Assembly: GCA_007123575.1 (NCBI GenBank)
Contig: SKKV01000151.1
Location: 1 to 21,623, forward strand
Direction of reading: 5' to 3'
Origin: Wenzhouxiangella sp.
Lineage (GTDB): Bacteria; Pseudomonadota; Gammaproteobacteria; Xanthomonadales; Wenzhouxiangellaceae
DNA: 21,623 bases
The notes under the pieces are model-generated. The model ran no database searches and was not told the DNA's origin. It saw only the letters and a list, made by a program, of their open reading frames with translations. This document shows, one piece after another, positions 7,818-15,537 of this stretch. Both the position numbers and the translations under genes were made by a program. Every line of letters starts with the position of its first letter. Positions within the stretch are counted from its first letter, which is position 1.

Positions 7818-9536
7818 CTACCCCAGCCTTGCTTCGTCGTTGTACGGTGCCACGTCTAGCGCTTCGCCGGAGCGGATGCGCTTTTGCAGTCCCAGCCACC
7901 AGTCGGCGTCGAACAGTTCGCCGTGGGCCTCGGTGAAGACTTTCATCAGCGGCTTGGGCAGGCCCATGAAACGGGGGAACTCTTCGGGGAAGACGTCGTT
8001 GTCGCCGACCGAGTACCAGGGTTCGGGACTGTAAATATCGACATAGTCAGTGGCCTTGGGCATGCGCCGGAATTCGCATTCGGTCAACAGCATCAGTTCG
8101 TCGTAATCGTAGAACACGACTCGACCTGAGCGGGTGACGCCAAAGTTCTTGGGCAGCAGGTCACCGGCGAAGATGTTGGAGCGGGCCAGATCCTTCAGCG
8201 CCTGGCCCATGTCCAGCACGGCCTGTTCGGCCTGCTCGCTGTCGACCTCGGCCAGGTACAGGTTGAGCGGACGCACTCTGCGCTCCACCCAGCAATGACG
8301 GATGACCAGGCTGTCGTCTTCCAGATGGACCAGGCGGCTGCAGTCGGCCAGCAGGCTGTCGCGCAGGTCGGGATCGAAGCGGTCGAAAGGGAAGCGCAGA
8401 TCCTTGAACTCCTGGGCGTCGATCAGGCGGCCAACACGGTCGTGCCGGTAGACCATGTGATAGCGTTCGATCACCTGGTCACGTGCGACGGTCTTGGCCG
8501 GATCGAAGCGATCACGCAACAGCTTGAATACCAACGGATAGGATGGCAGGGTGAATACCTGCATGACCATGCCGCGCTTGCCTTCGGCTTCGACCAGAAG
8601 TTCGTCGTCGGTGGCCGACAGCTGGCGAAAAAATGCGCGGTAGCGATCGGTCTTGCCCTGCTTGGTGCGACCGAGCACGGTGTAGATCTCATCGACCGGT
8701 TTGTCCGGCAACAAGGTGCGAAGAAATACCACCGTGTCGCCCACGGTGGCCAGGTCGGCCAGGAAGTAGCTGAAGGTGAAACCAAACAGGATGCTGACCT
8801 GCAGGCGGCGACACAGCAAGGCATCGACCCGTAGCGCGCCGTCCTCCACCACCAGGGCAATCACGCACGGCAGGTAGTGATCGCGGGCAAAAGCGCGGCC
8901 AACCAGGTAGGCACGACCCTCGCGGTAGAACACCGTGGTCAGCATTTCGATACTGCTGATCGGGCCTGAGTCAACGCGCCCGGCCTCCTCGGTCAGGCGC
9001 TCGGCCAGCCGGGATGCATCGCCAGCATGATCGGCAAACGGCAGGGAGAAGGCAAAGTCACCAAGCAAACGGCCCAGGGTCTGATCCAGGCGCACACCGG
9101 CCGCGTAAACGTGTCTGGAAACCGGATGATTGATTCGATCCGTCGGCTCGATGTCCAGGGCGACAAACTCGACTTTTGGATCAACACCGCGAGTCTTGAA
9201 CAAACGCCGGCTGACGGTATTGAACCAGGTCTTGTAAAGCTCGGCATCGAGGCGCTCGGCCACAGCCTCGTGATAGCTAAGGCGAATTTCCTTCCACACC
9301 GAGCGCGAGAACAAGCGGCTGCCCAGCCGCTCATCCAGGCGCCCAATCAGTTCATCGATTCGCCGATCGTAAAGTTCAATGCGGGCAATCACGTCGGCGC
9401 GCATGCCGGCTCTATCGCCGGATTCAAAGCGGCGGCGACCGCGCCGGGTGATATCGGAAAAGCTGGCGTTGTAGTCATCGAACGCGCGCACCAGCAGGTC
9501 GGTGGCGTCAGCGACCGGGTTTTTCAGTTGACTCAT
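7818..9536 (-). CDS. aceK: Isocitrate dehydrogenase kinase/phosphatase
   Basis: AceK reversibly phosphorylates isocitrate dehydrogenase and so controls the split between the TCA cycle and the glyoxylate bypass; it is cytoplasmic. The product is 572 residues, near the usual ~578. The N-terminal regulatory half is followed by the kinase-like domain with FPFDRFDPDLRDSLLADC, VERRVRPLNLYL and the catalytic segment FAGDLLPKNFGVT (D459, equivalent to E. coli D457), then VVFYDYDELMLL. The ATP-contacting lysine region is VFKLLRDRF (K338). The start is ATG 9536 (MSQLKNP), with GAGGGA upstream overlapping the stop of the AEC gene; a longer frame upstream gives a Cys/Arg-rich extension unlike the family. 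aceA and aceB are not adjacent; it follows a transporter gene by 13 bp. Confidence 0.96.
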   Translation of the reverse strand: MSQLKNPVADATDLLVRAFDDYNASFSDITRRGRRRFESGDRAGMRADVIARIELYDRRIDELIGRLDERLGSRLFSRSVWKEIRLSYHEAVAERLDAELYKTWFNTVSRRLFKTRGVDPKVEFVALDIEPTDRINHPVSRHVYAAGVRLDQTLGRLLGDFAFSLPFADHAGDASRLAERLTEEAGRVDSGPISSIEMLTTVFYREGRAYLVGRAFARDHYLPCVIALVVEDGALRVDALLCRRLQVSILFGFTFSYFLADLATVGDTVVFLRTLLPDKPVDEIYTVLGRTKQGKTDRYRAFFRQLSATDDELLVEAEGKRGMVMQVFTLPSYPLVFKLLRDRFDPAKTVARDQVIERYHMVYRHDRVGRLIDAQEFKDLRFPFDRFDPDLRDSLLADCSRLVHLEDDSLVIRHCWVERRVRPLNLYLAEVDSEQAEQAVLDMGQALKDLARSNIFAGDLLPKNFGVTRSGRVVFYDYDELMLLTECEFRRMPKATDYVDIYSPEPWYSVGDNDVFPEEFPRFMGLPKPLMKVFTEAHGELFDADWWLGLQKRIRSGEALDVAPYNDEARLG

Positions 9537-9549
9537 GCGGATCAATCCC

Positions 9550-10419
9550 TCAAACCGCGCCGAACAGGCGCGTACAAAGCCAGAACCAGATCGGCACGGT
9601 GGCCGCCGACAACAGCACGCCCCAGGCAACCAGGGCTGATCCCAGGGCCGGTGCCAGGCGGGCGCTGGCCAGCAGGGCCGCCGCCGTGATCATCGGTGGC
9701 ATCGCCGACTCCAGCACGGCAACGGTGGCGATGTCCGCTTCTGCGCCCATTAGCAGCGCCAGGGCCATCGCCAGTGCGGGCAAGACCAGAAGTTTGCCGG
9801 CCAGGCCAATCACCAGCCCCAGCCTGTAGTCCGGCACCAGGCGCAGCTTCAGGCTCATGCCAATGGCCAGGGTGACCAGCGGCAGCAGCATGTCGGCAAA
9901 TCGCTGAACCAGGGTTTCGCCCCAATCAGGCAGCCAGGCATTACCAAAGGCCAGGGCCAGGACCAGGGCGATAAACGGCGGAAAGCTGGCTATCTTCCGG
10001 GCCATGGTCTTTATGGACGGATTCTCGCCCTCGCCGTACCAGCCGATCACGAACAGCACGTGGGTGCAGACAATCAGAAACGAGCCGAACTGGTCGTAGA
10101 CCACGGCGAGGCGAAGGTATTCCGGCCCCAACAGCGCCTCGATCAGCGGAAAGCCCAGAAACGAGGTATTGCCCAGCGGGATCAGCACCAGCAGCGCGGC
10201 GGTCACCTCGCGCGACAGGCCCAGCAACCGGGCCAGCGGCAGAAGGACGATGATCGTGGCCGCCAGCAGCAGCCAGGGAATGATCACCAGTGGCAGCAGC
10301 GACCAGGCCGGCTCCAGGGTCGGTACGTGAATCAGGATCAGGGCCGGCAGGCACAGGTACAACACCACCCGGTTGAGCACTTCGGGCGCGGCAGCCGGAA
10401 ACAGCCGCGCTCGGCCCAT
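9550..10419 (-). CDS. AEC (auxin efflux carrier) family transporter; 5' end disrupted or non-canonical start
   Basis: AEC proteins are roughly 10-TM inner-membrane carriers, often for organic acids such as malate or malonate in bacteria; the substrate here is unknown. From ATG 10419 the product has 289 residues with repeated hydrophobic helices and family-like text such as NRVVLYLCLPALILIHVPTL and LVLIPLGNTSFLGFPLIEAL. The family similarity clearly begins earlier: in the same frame upstream are codons for ANPLAAYLTILILIAAGYG, the expected first helix. The only upstream ATG (10486-10488) reads Met-Pro-Asp and then TGA (10477-10479) before that helix. Either a Trp codon has become TGA, or translation starts at a rare codon such as CTG at 10467, or the sequence has an error. 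The upstream peptidase stop (10481-10483) overlaps this region, so the genes form an operon. Confidence 0.75.
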   Translation of the reverse strand: MGRARLFPAAAPEVLNRVVLYLCLPALILIHVPTLEPAWSLLPLVIIPWLLLAATIIVLLPLARLLGLSREVTAALLVLIPLGNTSFLGFPLIEALLGPEYLRLAVVYDQFGSFLIVCTHVLFVIGWYGEGENPSIKTMARKIASFPPFIALVLALAFGNAWLPDWGETLVQRFADMLLPLVTLAIGMSLKLRLVPDYRLGLVIGLAGKLLVLPALAMALALLMGAEADIATVAVLESAMPPMITAAALLASARLAPALGSALVAWGVLLSAATVPIWFWLCTRLFGAV

Positions 10420-10480
10420 GCCGTAGCCGGCCGCGATCAGTATCAGGATGGTGAGGTAGGCGGCCAGCGGATTGGCTCAA

Positions 10481-12916
10481 TCAGGCATCAGGCCCAAGAT
10501 GCTCCTCGAGCCAGTTCACCGTCTCGTAGAGCATGTGCAGAACGGATTCACGCGCACGGTAACCGTGCGACTCCAGCGGCAGCATCACCAGCCGTGCCGT
10601 GCCGCCCAGGCCGCGTATGGCCTGGTACAGGCGCTCGCTTTGCATCGGGAAAGTGCCTGAGTTGTTGTCTTCGGCACCGTGGATGATCAGCACCGGTGCG
10701 CTGATTCGGTGGGCATGGAAAAACGGCGATACCCGCACATACAGGTCGGTGTCGTCCCACAAGGTGCGCTGCTCGCGCTGAAAGCCGAACGGGGTCAGGC
10801 TGCGGTTGTAGGCGCCGCTGCGCGCAATGCCGGTGCGAAACAAATCGGTATGGGCGAGCAGGCTGGCCGTCATGAAGGCTCCATAGGAATGGCCACCGAC
10901 GGCGACACGTTCCGGGTCGGTGACGCCGCGTTCGGTGCCAGCGGCGATCGCTGCTTCGGCATTCAGAGTAATCTCCTCGACGAATCGATCGTTCGGCTCG
11001 TAGCCCTCGCCGCCGATCACCGGCATGGTCACGTTGTTCAGCACTGCATAGCCCAGGCTGACCAGGAACTCGGCGTTCCAATAGCTCAGACGATTGAAGC
11101 GATAGGGCGAGTCGGCCAGCTGGCCGGCGGCGTCGGCGCTCAGAAACTCGCGCGGGTAGGCCCAGATCACGGTAGGCAAGGGTCCGTCCCGCTCAGCGTC
11201 GTATCCGGCCGGCAGCAGCAGGGTGGCCGACAAGGTGACGCCATCGTCGCGATCGAAGGTGATCAGTTCACGCTGGATCTCACGCAGCGCCGGCAGCGGA
11301 TGCTCGGTGTGGGTCAGTCGATCAATCCTGTCATTGGCAAGATCACGGATAAAGTAATCCGGCGGCTCGTGCAGGCCTTCGCGCTGAGTCAGGATGCGCA
11401 GTTCCTCCAGGTCAAGCAGGGCCAGCGGGCGTTCGAAATGCGGCGACTGCGAACGCCACAGGCGCTCGGACTCGCCGCTGTCCAGGTCCAGTCGATCAAC
11501 AAAAGGCCGATCGCCCTCCGGCGATGCGCCCTGCCCGGCCAGCAGGATATGCTCACCGCTCTGCGCCAGGCGGGCCTGGCCGCGCTCATCGGTGCGCGTC
11601 ATCGGAACCCCCGGGTCGGCATAGCGATCTTCCCAGTTGCGCTCCCAGACGATCTGAGGTGACCCATCAAGATGATCCGGAGCCAGCCGGCTGACCCGCT
11701 CGCTGCGATCTTCCCACCAGCGCTGCCAGACCAGCGCGGTTTCGCCGTCACCGGCCAGTATCCAGACGATTCTATAGGGCGAGTCCAGCAACTTGTCAGG
11801 CTCGGCCTCGAACGGGGCAGCGAGCTGAAACAGAGCATCGCGGACGTCAGCTTCCGTGGCCGGATTTCCGCCGTCGACCGCTTCGACCCAGACCAGCGTG
11901 GCATCGGCATCGCCCCGCCAGGCCACGTTTCTGGGCCCGTCGATCACGGCATCGAAAGCGATCGGAAGATCATCTGCCAGCGGATTCCGGGCCAGGCGAT
12001 GGACCAGCGCTCCGTCCATGCCCTTGACCGTGATTTCGTGGCCGAAACGATGGACCGGGACGGCATAAGACCAGGGCCGGACCAGTCGGGTCAGCAGCAC
12101 GAACTGACCGTCTGGCGACGGGCTGAATCGGGTGAATACGTCTGGGCCGGCCAGTACTCGGCTGTGGCCGCTCAGGTCAACAGTGACGATCTCGGTGCGG
12201 AAATGATGTTCGAACAAGCGCTCGTCGTGGCTGTCGGAAAGTAGGTCCTGGAAAGTCCGGGTGGGTGCGGAGCGGCCGCGGGTTTCGGTTATCACGGGTC
12301 CGCGCGGCAACAGCTCACGCAGCGGCTCGTCGCCGCGCCCTGCCGGCACGCTTCGGAACACCACGCCGCTGGAGTCGGGCAGCCAGGCCAGATCCCCCTG
12401 ACCGAAACGTCCCCAGGCGGCATGTATCGGACGATCACCCCAGCGGCTGGCCGTGGCCCGGGCCGAGTCCAGGTCCAGTCGCCAGAGTTCCACTGCCGTG
12501 TCTTCAAGCTGCAGCCAGGCCAGTTGTCGACCGTTCGGTGACCAGGCCAGGTCGAGAATGCGCAGCGTTTCGGGCAGGCCAGTCACCTCCAGTTCGTCGC
12601 CGTTGACGCTCATCAACTCAATGCCGGAAAAGTAGCGTGGCTGTGAAGGGGAGAGGTTGTCCGGATTGAAACGCAAGCCGGCCAGACGCGCTTCCGGCGC
12701 AGCCAGGTCCACCAGTAGAGGCAGCGCCGGCCGCGACAGCAGGCCCAGGTAGTCCCCGCCAGGTGCCGGGAAAATCTCAACCGGTGGCGCCATGTCAACC
12801 AGCTCGATGATGGACTCCGGGGGACTTCGGTACCCCGTATCCACTGGCGTGGCATGAACAGCACCGGCCGCAAACACGAACAGGACAAGAAAAAAGGCGA
12901 GGCGAATTGAAGTCAT
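10481..12916 (-). CDS. S9 family serine peptidase, S9D glutamyl-endopeptidase type
   Basis: A secreted alpha/beta-hydrolase peptidase with an N-terminal beta-propeller. From ATG 12916 it has 811 residues and a clear signal peptide, MTSIRLAFFLVLFVFAAGAV, with likely cleavage after VHA. The catalytic triad is visible: S677 in GGHSYGAF, D750 in HGAEDNNSG and H784 in LESHGYR. The stretch VIWAYPREFLSADAAGQ, before the catalytic domain core, is characteristic of the S9D branch that includes the chloroplast glutamyl endopeptidase, so cleavage after Glu is expected (inference). A GTG at 12949 would add 11 residues ahead of the signal peptide and is less likely. It is the promoter-proximal gene of a probable S9-AEC-aceK operon. 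Confidence 0.92.
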   Translation of the reverse strand: MTSIRLAFFLVLFVFAAGAVHATPVDTGYRSPPESIIELVDMAPPVEIFPAPGGDYLGLLSRPALPLLVDLAAPEARLAGLRFNPDNLSPSQPRYFSGIELMSVNGDELEVTGLPETLRILDLAWSPNGRQLAWLQLEDTAVELWRLDLDSARATASRWGDRPIHAAWGRFGQGDLAWLPDSSGVVFRSVPAGRGDEPLRELLPRGPVITETRGRSAPTRTFQDLLSDSHDERLFEHHFRTEIVTVDLSGHSRVLAGPDVFTRFSPSPDGQFVLLTRLVRPWSYAVPVHRFGHEITVKGMDGALVHRLARNPLADDLPIAFDAVIDGPRNVAWRGDADATLVWVEAVDGGNPATEADVRDALFQLAAPFEAEPDKLLDSPYRIVWILAGDGETALVWQRWWEDRSERVSRLAPDHLDGSPQIVWERNWEDRYADPGVPMTRTDERGQARLAQSGEHILLAGQGASPEGDRPFVDRLDLDSGESERLWRSQSPHFERPLALLDLEELRILTQREGLHEPPDYFIRDLANDRIDRLTHTEHPLPALREIQRELITFDRDDGVTLSATLLLPAGYDAERDGPLPTVIWAYPREFLSADAAGQLADSPYRFNRLSYWNAEFLVSLGYAVLNNVTMPVIGGEGYEPNDRFVEEITLNAEAAIAAGTERGVTDPERVAVGGHSYGAFMTASLLAHTDLFRTGIARSGAYNRSLTPFGFQREQRTLWDDTDLYVRVSPFFHAHRISAPVLIIHGAEDNNSGTFPMQSERLYQAIRGLGGTARLVMLPLESHGYRARESVLHMLYETVNWLEEHLGPDA

Positions 12917-13201
12917 GGGTAATTGGGAGCAGCTCACTTGAGGCGACACAAAAATGCGCCCACCATGTTACACAAGGGTTTGAGCGAATCTTGCGACAAT
13001 TTTGAAAGTACGCAGCCAGCCAGCCGAAAGGTCGTATCCTTCAAAAGCCGGGAATTCGTAGCCCGGGGCAACGTCCCCGGGGACCATGTATGGATTGCCA
13101 CCACAAGGCCGTGCCAGGCACGTTTTACTTCCGGGCTTCGGACAATGCTTCAAGTTCGTCCCCTCAATGAAATCGGATTGCGGGAATCCAAGGAAAAGCG
13201 G
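12917..13201. promoter_or_regulatory. Divergent intergenic region upstream of the antiporter operon and the S9 peptidase gene
   Basis: This 285-bp region must drive both divergent operons. It contains a stable hairpin, CCCGGGG-CAACGT-CCCCGGG (13062-13081), and an odd-length perfect palindrome, CGTGCCAGGCACG (13110-13122), followed by TTTT; either could be an operator or attenuator-like element. An AAGGA ribosome binding site lies about 8 nt before the mnhE ATG. No unambiguous -35/-10 pair could be assigned by eye. Confidence 0.45.
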
Positions 13202-13726
13202 ATGGCAACTGACGCAGAAAACGGCGGCCAACACGCGAACATGGCTGCGACTAAGAAGCAGCGCTGGACCTGGGCGATGCAGATCCTTGTCGTGCTCATG
13301 CTGCTGTGGCTGCTGCTCAATGGCACTGATCGCTTCCTGGCCGGCCTGCTGGCAGCAAGCGCCGGCGCCGGACTCGGTGCCTGGCTGGTCAGCGGCCAGC
13401 CGCATCCCTGGAAACCGCACCGGCTGCTGTGGTTTGCCGGTTTCTTTCTTTGGGAGTCGCTCAAGGGCGGCGTCGATGTGGCCTGGCGGGCCATCCATCC
13501 CAAACTCAGGATCGAGCCCTGTTTCTCCACTCACCGCATCGAACTCCCCGCTGGCCAACCGCGCACCTTGATGGTGGCCACTGTCAGCCTGCTGCCGGGC
13601 ACGCTCAGCGCCGACCTGGACGAGGCTGGCCGGGACCTGGAGGTTCACGCCCTGATGCCGGAGGCCATTGAATCTGTCGAGCGTCTGGAAAACTGGGTGG
13701 CCTGGCTGTTTTCCATCGATTCATGA
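13202..13726 (+). CDS. mnhE: Na+/H+ antiporter subunit E (MnhE/MrpE/MbhA-like)
   Basis: A small inner-membrane subunit of Mrp-type cation/proton antiporters. The 174-residue product has hydrophobic segments (ILVVLMLLWLLLNG; LLAASAGAGLGAWLV; LLWFAGFFLWESLKGG) and then the soluble MrpE tail with LPAGQPRTLMVATVSLLPGT and LEVHALMPEAI. ATG 13202 is chosen because AAGGA precedes it; the open frame extends left to 12923, but the added residues are unlike the family. First gene of an eight-gene operon; it overlaps the next gene by ATGA. Confidence 0.9.
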   Translation: MATDAENGGQHANMAATKKQRWTWAMQILVVLMLLWLLLNGTDRFLAGLLAASAGAGLGAWLVSGQPHPWKPHRLLWFAGFFLWESLKGGVDVAWRAIHPKLRIEPCFSTHRIELPAGQPRTLMVATVSLLPGTLSADLDEAGRDLEVHALMPEAIESVERLENWVAWLFSIDS

Positions 13727-14001
13727 TTGACCTGCTGCTGCCCGCGCTGATCATCTTCCTGCTGCTGAACCTGGCCGCCGGCATGGTTCGCGTGGCCCGA
13801 GGGCCAACGGCTGCCGATCGCATGCTCTCGGCGCTGCTGTTCGGCTCGACCACCGTGGCCATCCTCCTGATCCTGGCCGAATGGATGGGAGAGGCAGCCC
13901 TGCGCAACGTCGCCCTGCTGTTCGTGATGCTCGCCGCCATTGTGTCGCTAGCCTTTTTCGGCATGCCCCGCGACGACGCCGACGACGGAGATGAGCCATG
14001 A
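13723..14001 (+). CDS. mnhF: Na+/H+ antiporter subunit F (MnhF/MrpF/MbhB-like)
   Basis: A 92-residue membrane subunit with three hydrophobic segments and the MrpF signature MVRVARGPTAADRMLSALLFGSTT. The C-terminus is short and acidic (PRDDADDGDEP). It starts inside the mnhE stop (ATGA) and ends inside the mnhG start, indicating tight translational coupling. Identification rests on the RGPTAADRML motif, size and position between E and G. Confidence 0.92.
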   Translation: MIDLLLPALIIFLLLNLAAGMVRVARGPTAADRMLSALLFGSTTVAILLILAEWMGEAALRNVALLFVMLAAIVSLAFFGMPRDDADDGDEP

Positions 14002-14297
14002 GCGCATCCGAAGTACTGGCATCGCTGCTGCTGTTGACCGGCGGCCTGTTCTACCTGGCCGGGACCGTCGGCCTGCTGCGCTTCCCCGATGTCTACAGCC
14101 GGCTGCATGCCCTGACCAAGGCCGATAACCTGGGCCTGCTGCTGGTTTGCTCGGGCCTGAGCCTGCTGGCCGGCACCTGGCGTGCTGCGGCTCTGCTGGC
14201 CACCATCTGGCTGCTGGGGCTGCTGGCCGCCACCGTGTCGGCTCACCTGATTGCCCGACACGCGCGCGCCCACGATGCTGCCGGAGACAAGCGTTGA
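13998..14297 (+). CDS. mnhG: Na+/H+ antiporter subunit G (MnhG/MrpG/MbhC-like)
   Basis: A 99-residue membrane subunit with three predicted helices and the characteristic segment GTVGLLRFPDVYSRLHALTKADNLG. The RFPD-YSRLHA-TKADNLG pattern is the hallmark of MrpG. It overlaps mnhF by ATGA and the next gene by a single base (TGATG). Confidence 0.93.
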   Translation: MSASEVLASLLLLTGGLFYLAGTVGLLRFPDVYSRLHALTKADNLGLLLVCSGLSLLAGTWRAAALLATIWLLGLLAATVSAHLIARHARAHDAAGDKR

Positions 14298-15229
14298 TGA
14301 ACCTGGCTGTCGATATGCTGATTGGCGCGGGCTTGCTGGTACTGGCCTGGCAGACGATCAGCGGCAGGTCACTGTTTCGCGGCATCGTGCTGTTCGTGGT
14401 GTTTGGTCTGACCATGGCCCTGGCCTGGGCGCGGATGGGCGCGCCCGACCTGGCCCTGGCCGAAGCCGCCATCGGCGCCGGCGTGACCGGCGCGCTGATG
14501 CTGGTCGCGTTTCGACGCCTGGTCAGGATTCGGCCGGACCAATGCGCGCAGCCGGCCTTGCGCCGCTCGCGCCTGGCCGTGCCGGTGGCCGTGCTGGCCG
14601 GCGGCCTGGTTGGCGTGATTGGTCTGGCCGTGGTCGCGGTTGAACGTGACCCGGCCCTGGCCGGCCTGGCCGTGACTGAGGCCCTGACCGACAGCGGCCT
14701 CGGGAACCCGATCACCGGCGTGTTGCTGCTCTACCGCAATCTGGATACCTTGCTTGAGGTCGCGGTCTTGCTGGCTGCCTTCCTGGCCGCGCGCACGGTA
14801 TTTGGCGAGGACGAATCCCGGCCGCCGACGCCAGCGCGTCGCGAAGTGCCCCTGGTTGGCGCTCTTCTGGCCATTATCGTGCCACTGACCATACTGATCG
14901 CTACCCATCTCTTGCTGGCCGGCAGCCGCGAGCCCGGCGGTGCCTTCCAGGCCGGTGCCGTGCTGGCCGCCAGTGGCGTGCTGCTGGTGCTGGCCGGCCG
15001 CCTGCAACCAGCCACCGCGCTGTCAGCTGGGCCTGCCTTTGGCCTGACCTTGGGGCTGATGCTGTTCAGCCTGGTCGGCCTGGCGGTGATGGCATTCGGC
15101 GACCCCCTGCTTGCCCTGCCAGGTCTGTGGGCGGTGTATCTGATCGAAACGGCCATGATGCTGTCCATCGCCATGACCCTGGTACTGCTGTTTGCCGGCG
15201 CCAGCGGCCTGCGCAGGAGCGGCCCATGA
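14297..15229 (+). CDS. Fused MbhD (DUF4040) - MbhE - MnhB/MbhF antiporter subunit
   Basis: This 310-residue membrane protein combines parts that are separate subunits in membrane-bound hydrogenase (MBH) complexes. Residues 1-77 match DUF4040/MbhD, with the motif ARMGAPDLALAEAAIGAGVT. Residues about 88-172 look like MbhE, the piece corresponding to the MrpA C-terminus, with NPITGVLLLYRNLDTLLEVA. Residues about 185-305 are MnhB/MbhF-like, with PLTILIATHLLLAGSREPGG followed by AFQAGAVLAASGV. In Mrp group 1 systems the first two parts form the C-terminus of MrpA; here there is no NuoL-like N-terminal MrpA. An open frame reaching left to 14147 overlaps mnhG and is not part of the gene. It overlaps mnhC by ATGA. 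Confidence 0.87.
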   Translation: MNLAVDMLIGAGLLVLAWQTISGRSLFRGIVLFVVFGLTMALAWARMGAPDLALAEAAIGAGVTGALMLVAFRRLVRIRPDQCAQPALRRSRLAVPVAVLAGGLVGVIGLAVVAVERDPALAGLAVTEALTDSGLGNPITGVLLLYRNLDTLLEVAVLLAAFLAARTVFGEDESRPPTPARREVPLVGALLAIIVPLTILIATHLLLAGSREPGGAFQAGAVLAASGVLLVLAGRLQPATALSAGPAFGLTLGLMLFSLVGLAVMAFGDPLLALPGLWAVYLIETAMMLSIAMTLVLLFAGASGLRRSGP

Positions 15230-15537
15230 GCTCGGCGATGCTGTACGTGCTTGTTGCCGCCGGCCTGTTCGGCATTGGCGTCTATGGGCTGATCATCGCC
15301 GGGCACCTGCTGCGCAAGCTGTTTGCGATCAACATCATGGGCAATGCCATCTTCGTGCTGATGGTCGCCGCCAGCGCGCCGCTGGACGGACGGCCGGATG
15401 CCGTGCCGCAGGCTCTGGTGCTGACCGGCATCGTGATCGCGGTTTCGGCTACCGCCTTTGCCCTGGCCCTGATGGTTCAGCTGTACCGGGTCACCGGCCA
15501 GGCCAGCCTGGAACAGGACCCGGACGGCGATGACTGA
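15226..15537 (+). CDS. mnhC: Na+/H+ antiporter subunit C (MnhC/MrpC, NuoK-like)
   Basis: A 103-residue, three-helix NuoK-like subunit. It shows GLFGIGVYGLIIAGHLLRKL, then FAINIMGNAIFVLMVA, and the conserved PQALVLTGIVIAVSATAFAL helix, which fixes it as MrpC/NuoK type. The start ATG 15226 overlaps the stop of the preceding gene. The C-terminal tail is acidic (EQDPDGDD) and overlaps the next coding sequence by 8 bp. Confidence 0.93.
   Translation: MSSAMLYVLVAAGLFGIGVYGLIIAGHLLRKLFAINIMGNAIFVLMVAASAPLDGRPDAVPQALVLTGIVIAVSATAFALALMVQLYRVTGQASLEQDPDGDD

Noticed and set aside
10679..11662. 327-codon plus-strand open frame opposite the S9 peptidase
   Set aside because: The minus strand has the complete S9 catalytic triad and propeller; this frame is antisense noise.
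12923..13201. N-terminal extension of MnhE
   Set aside because: The extra residues come from the intergenic palindrome region and are unlike MrpE; ATG 13202 has a good ribosome binding site.
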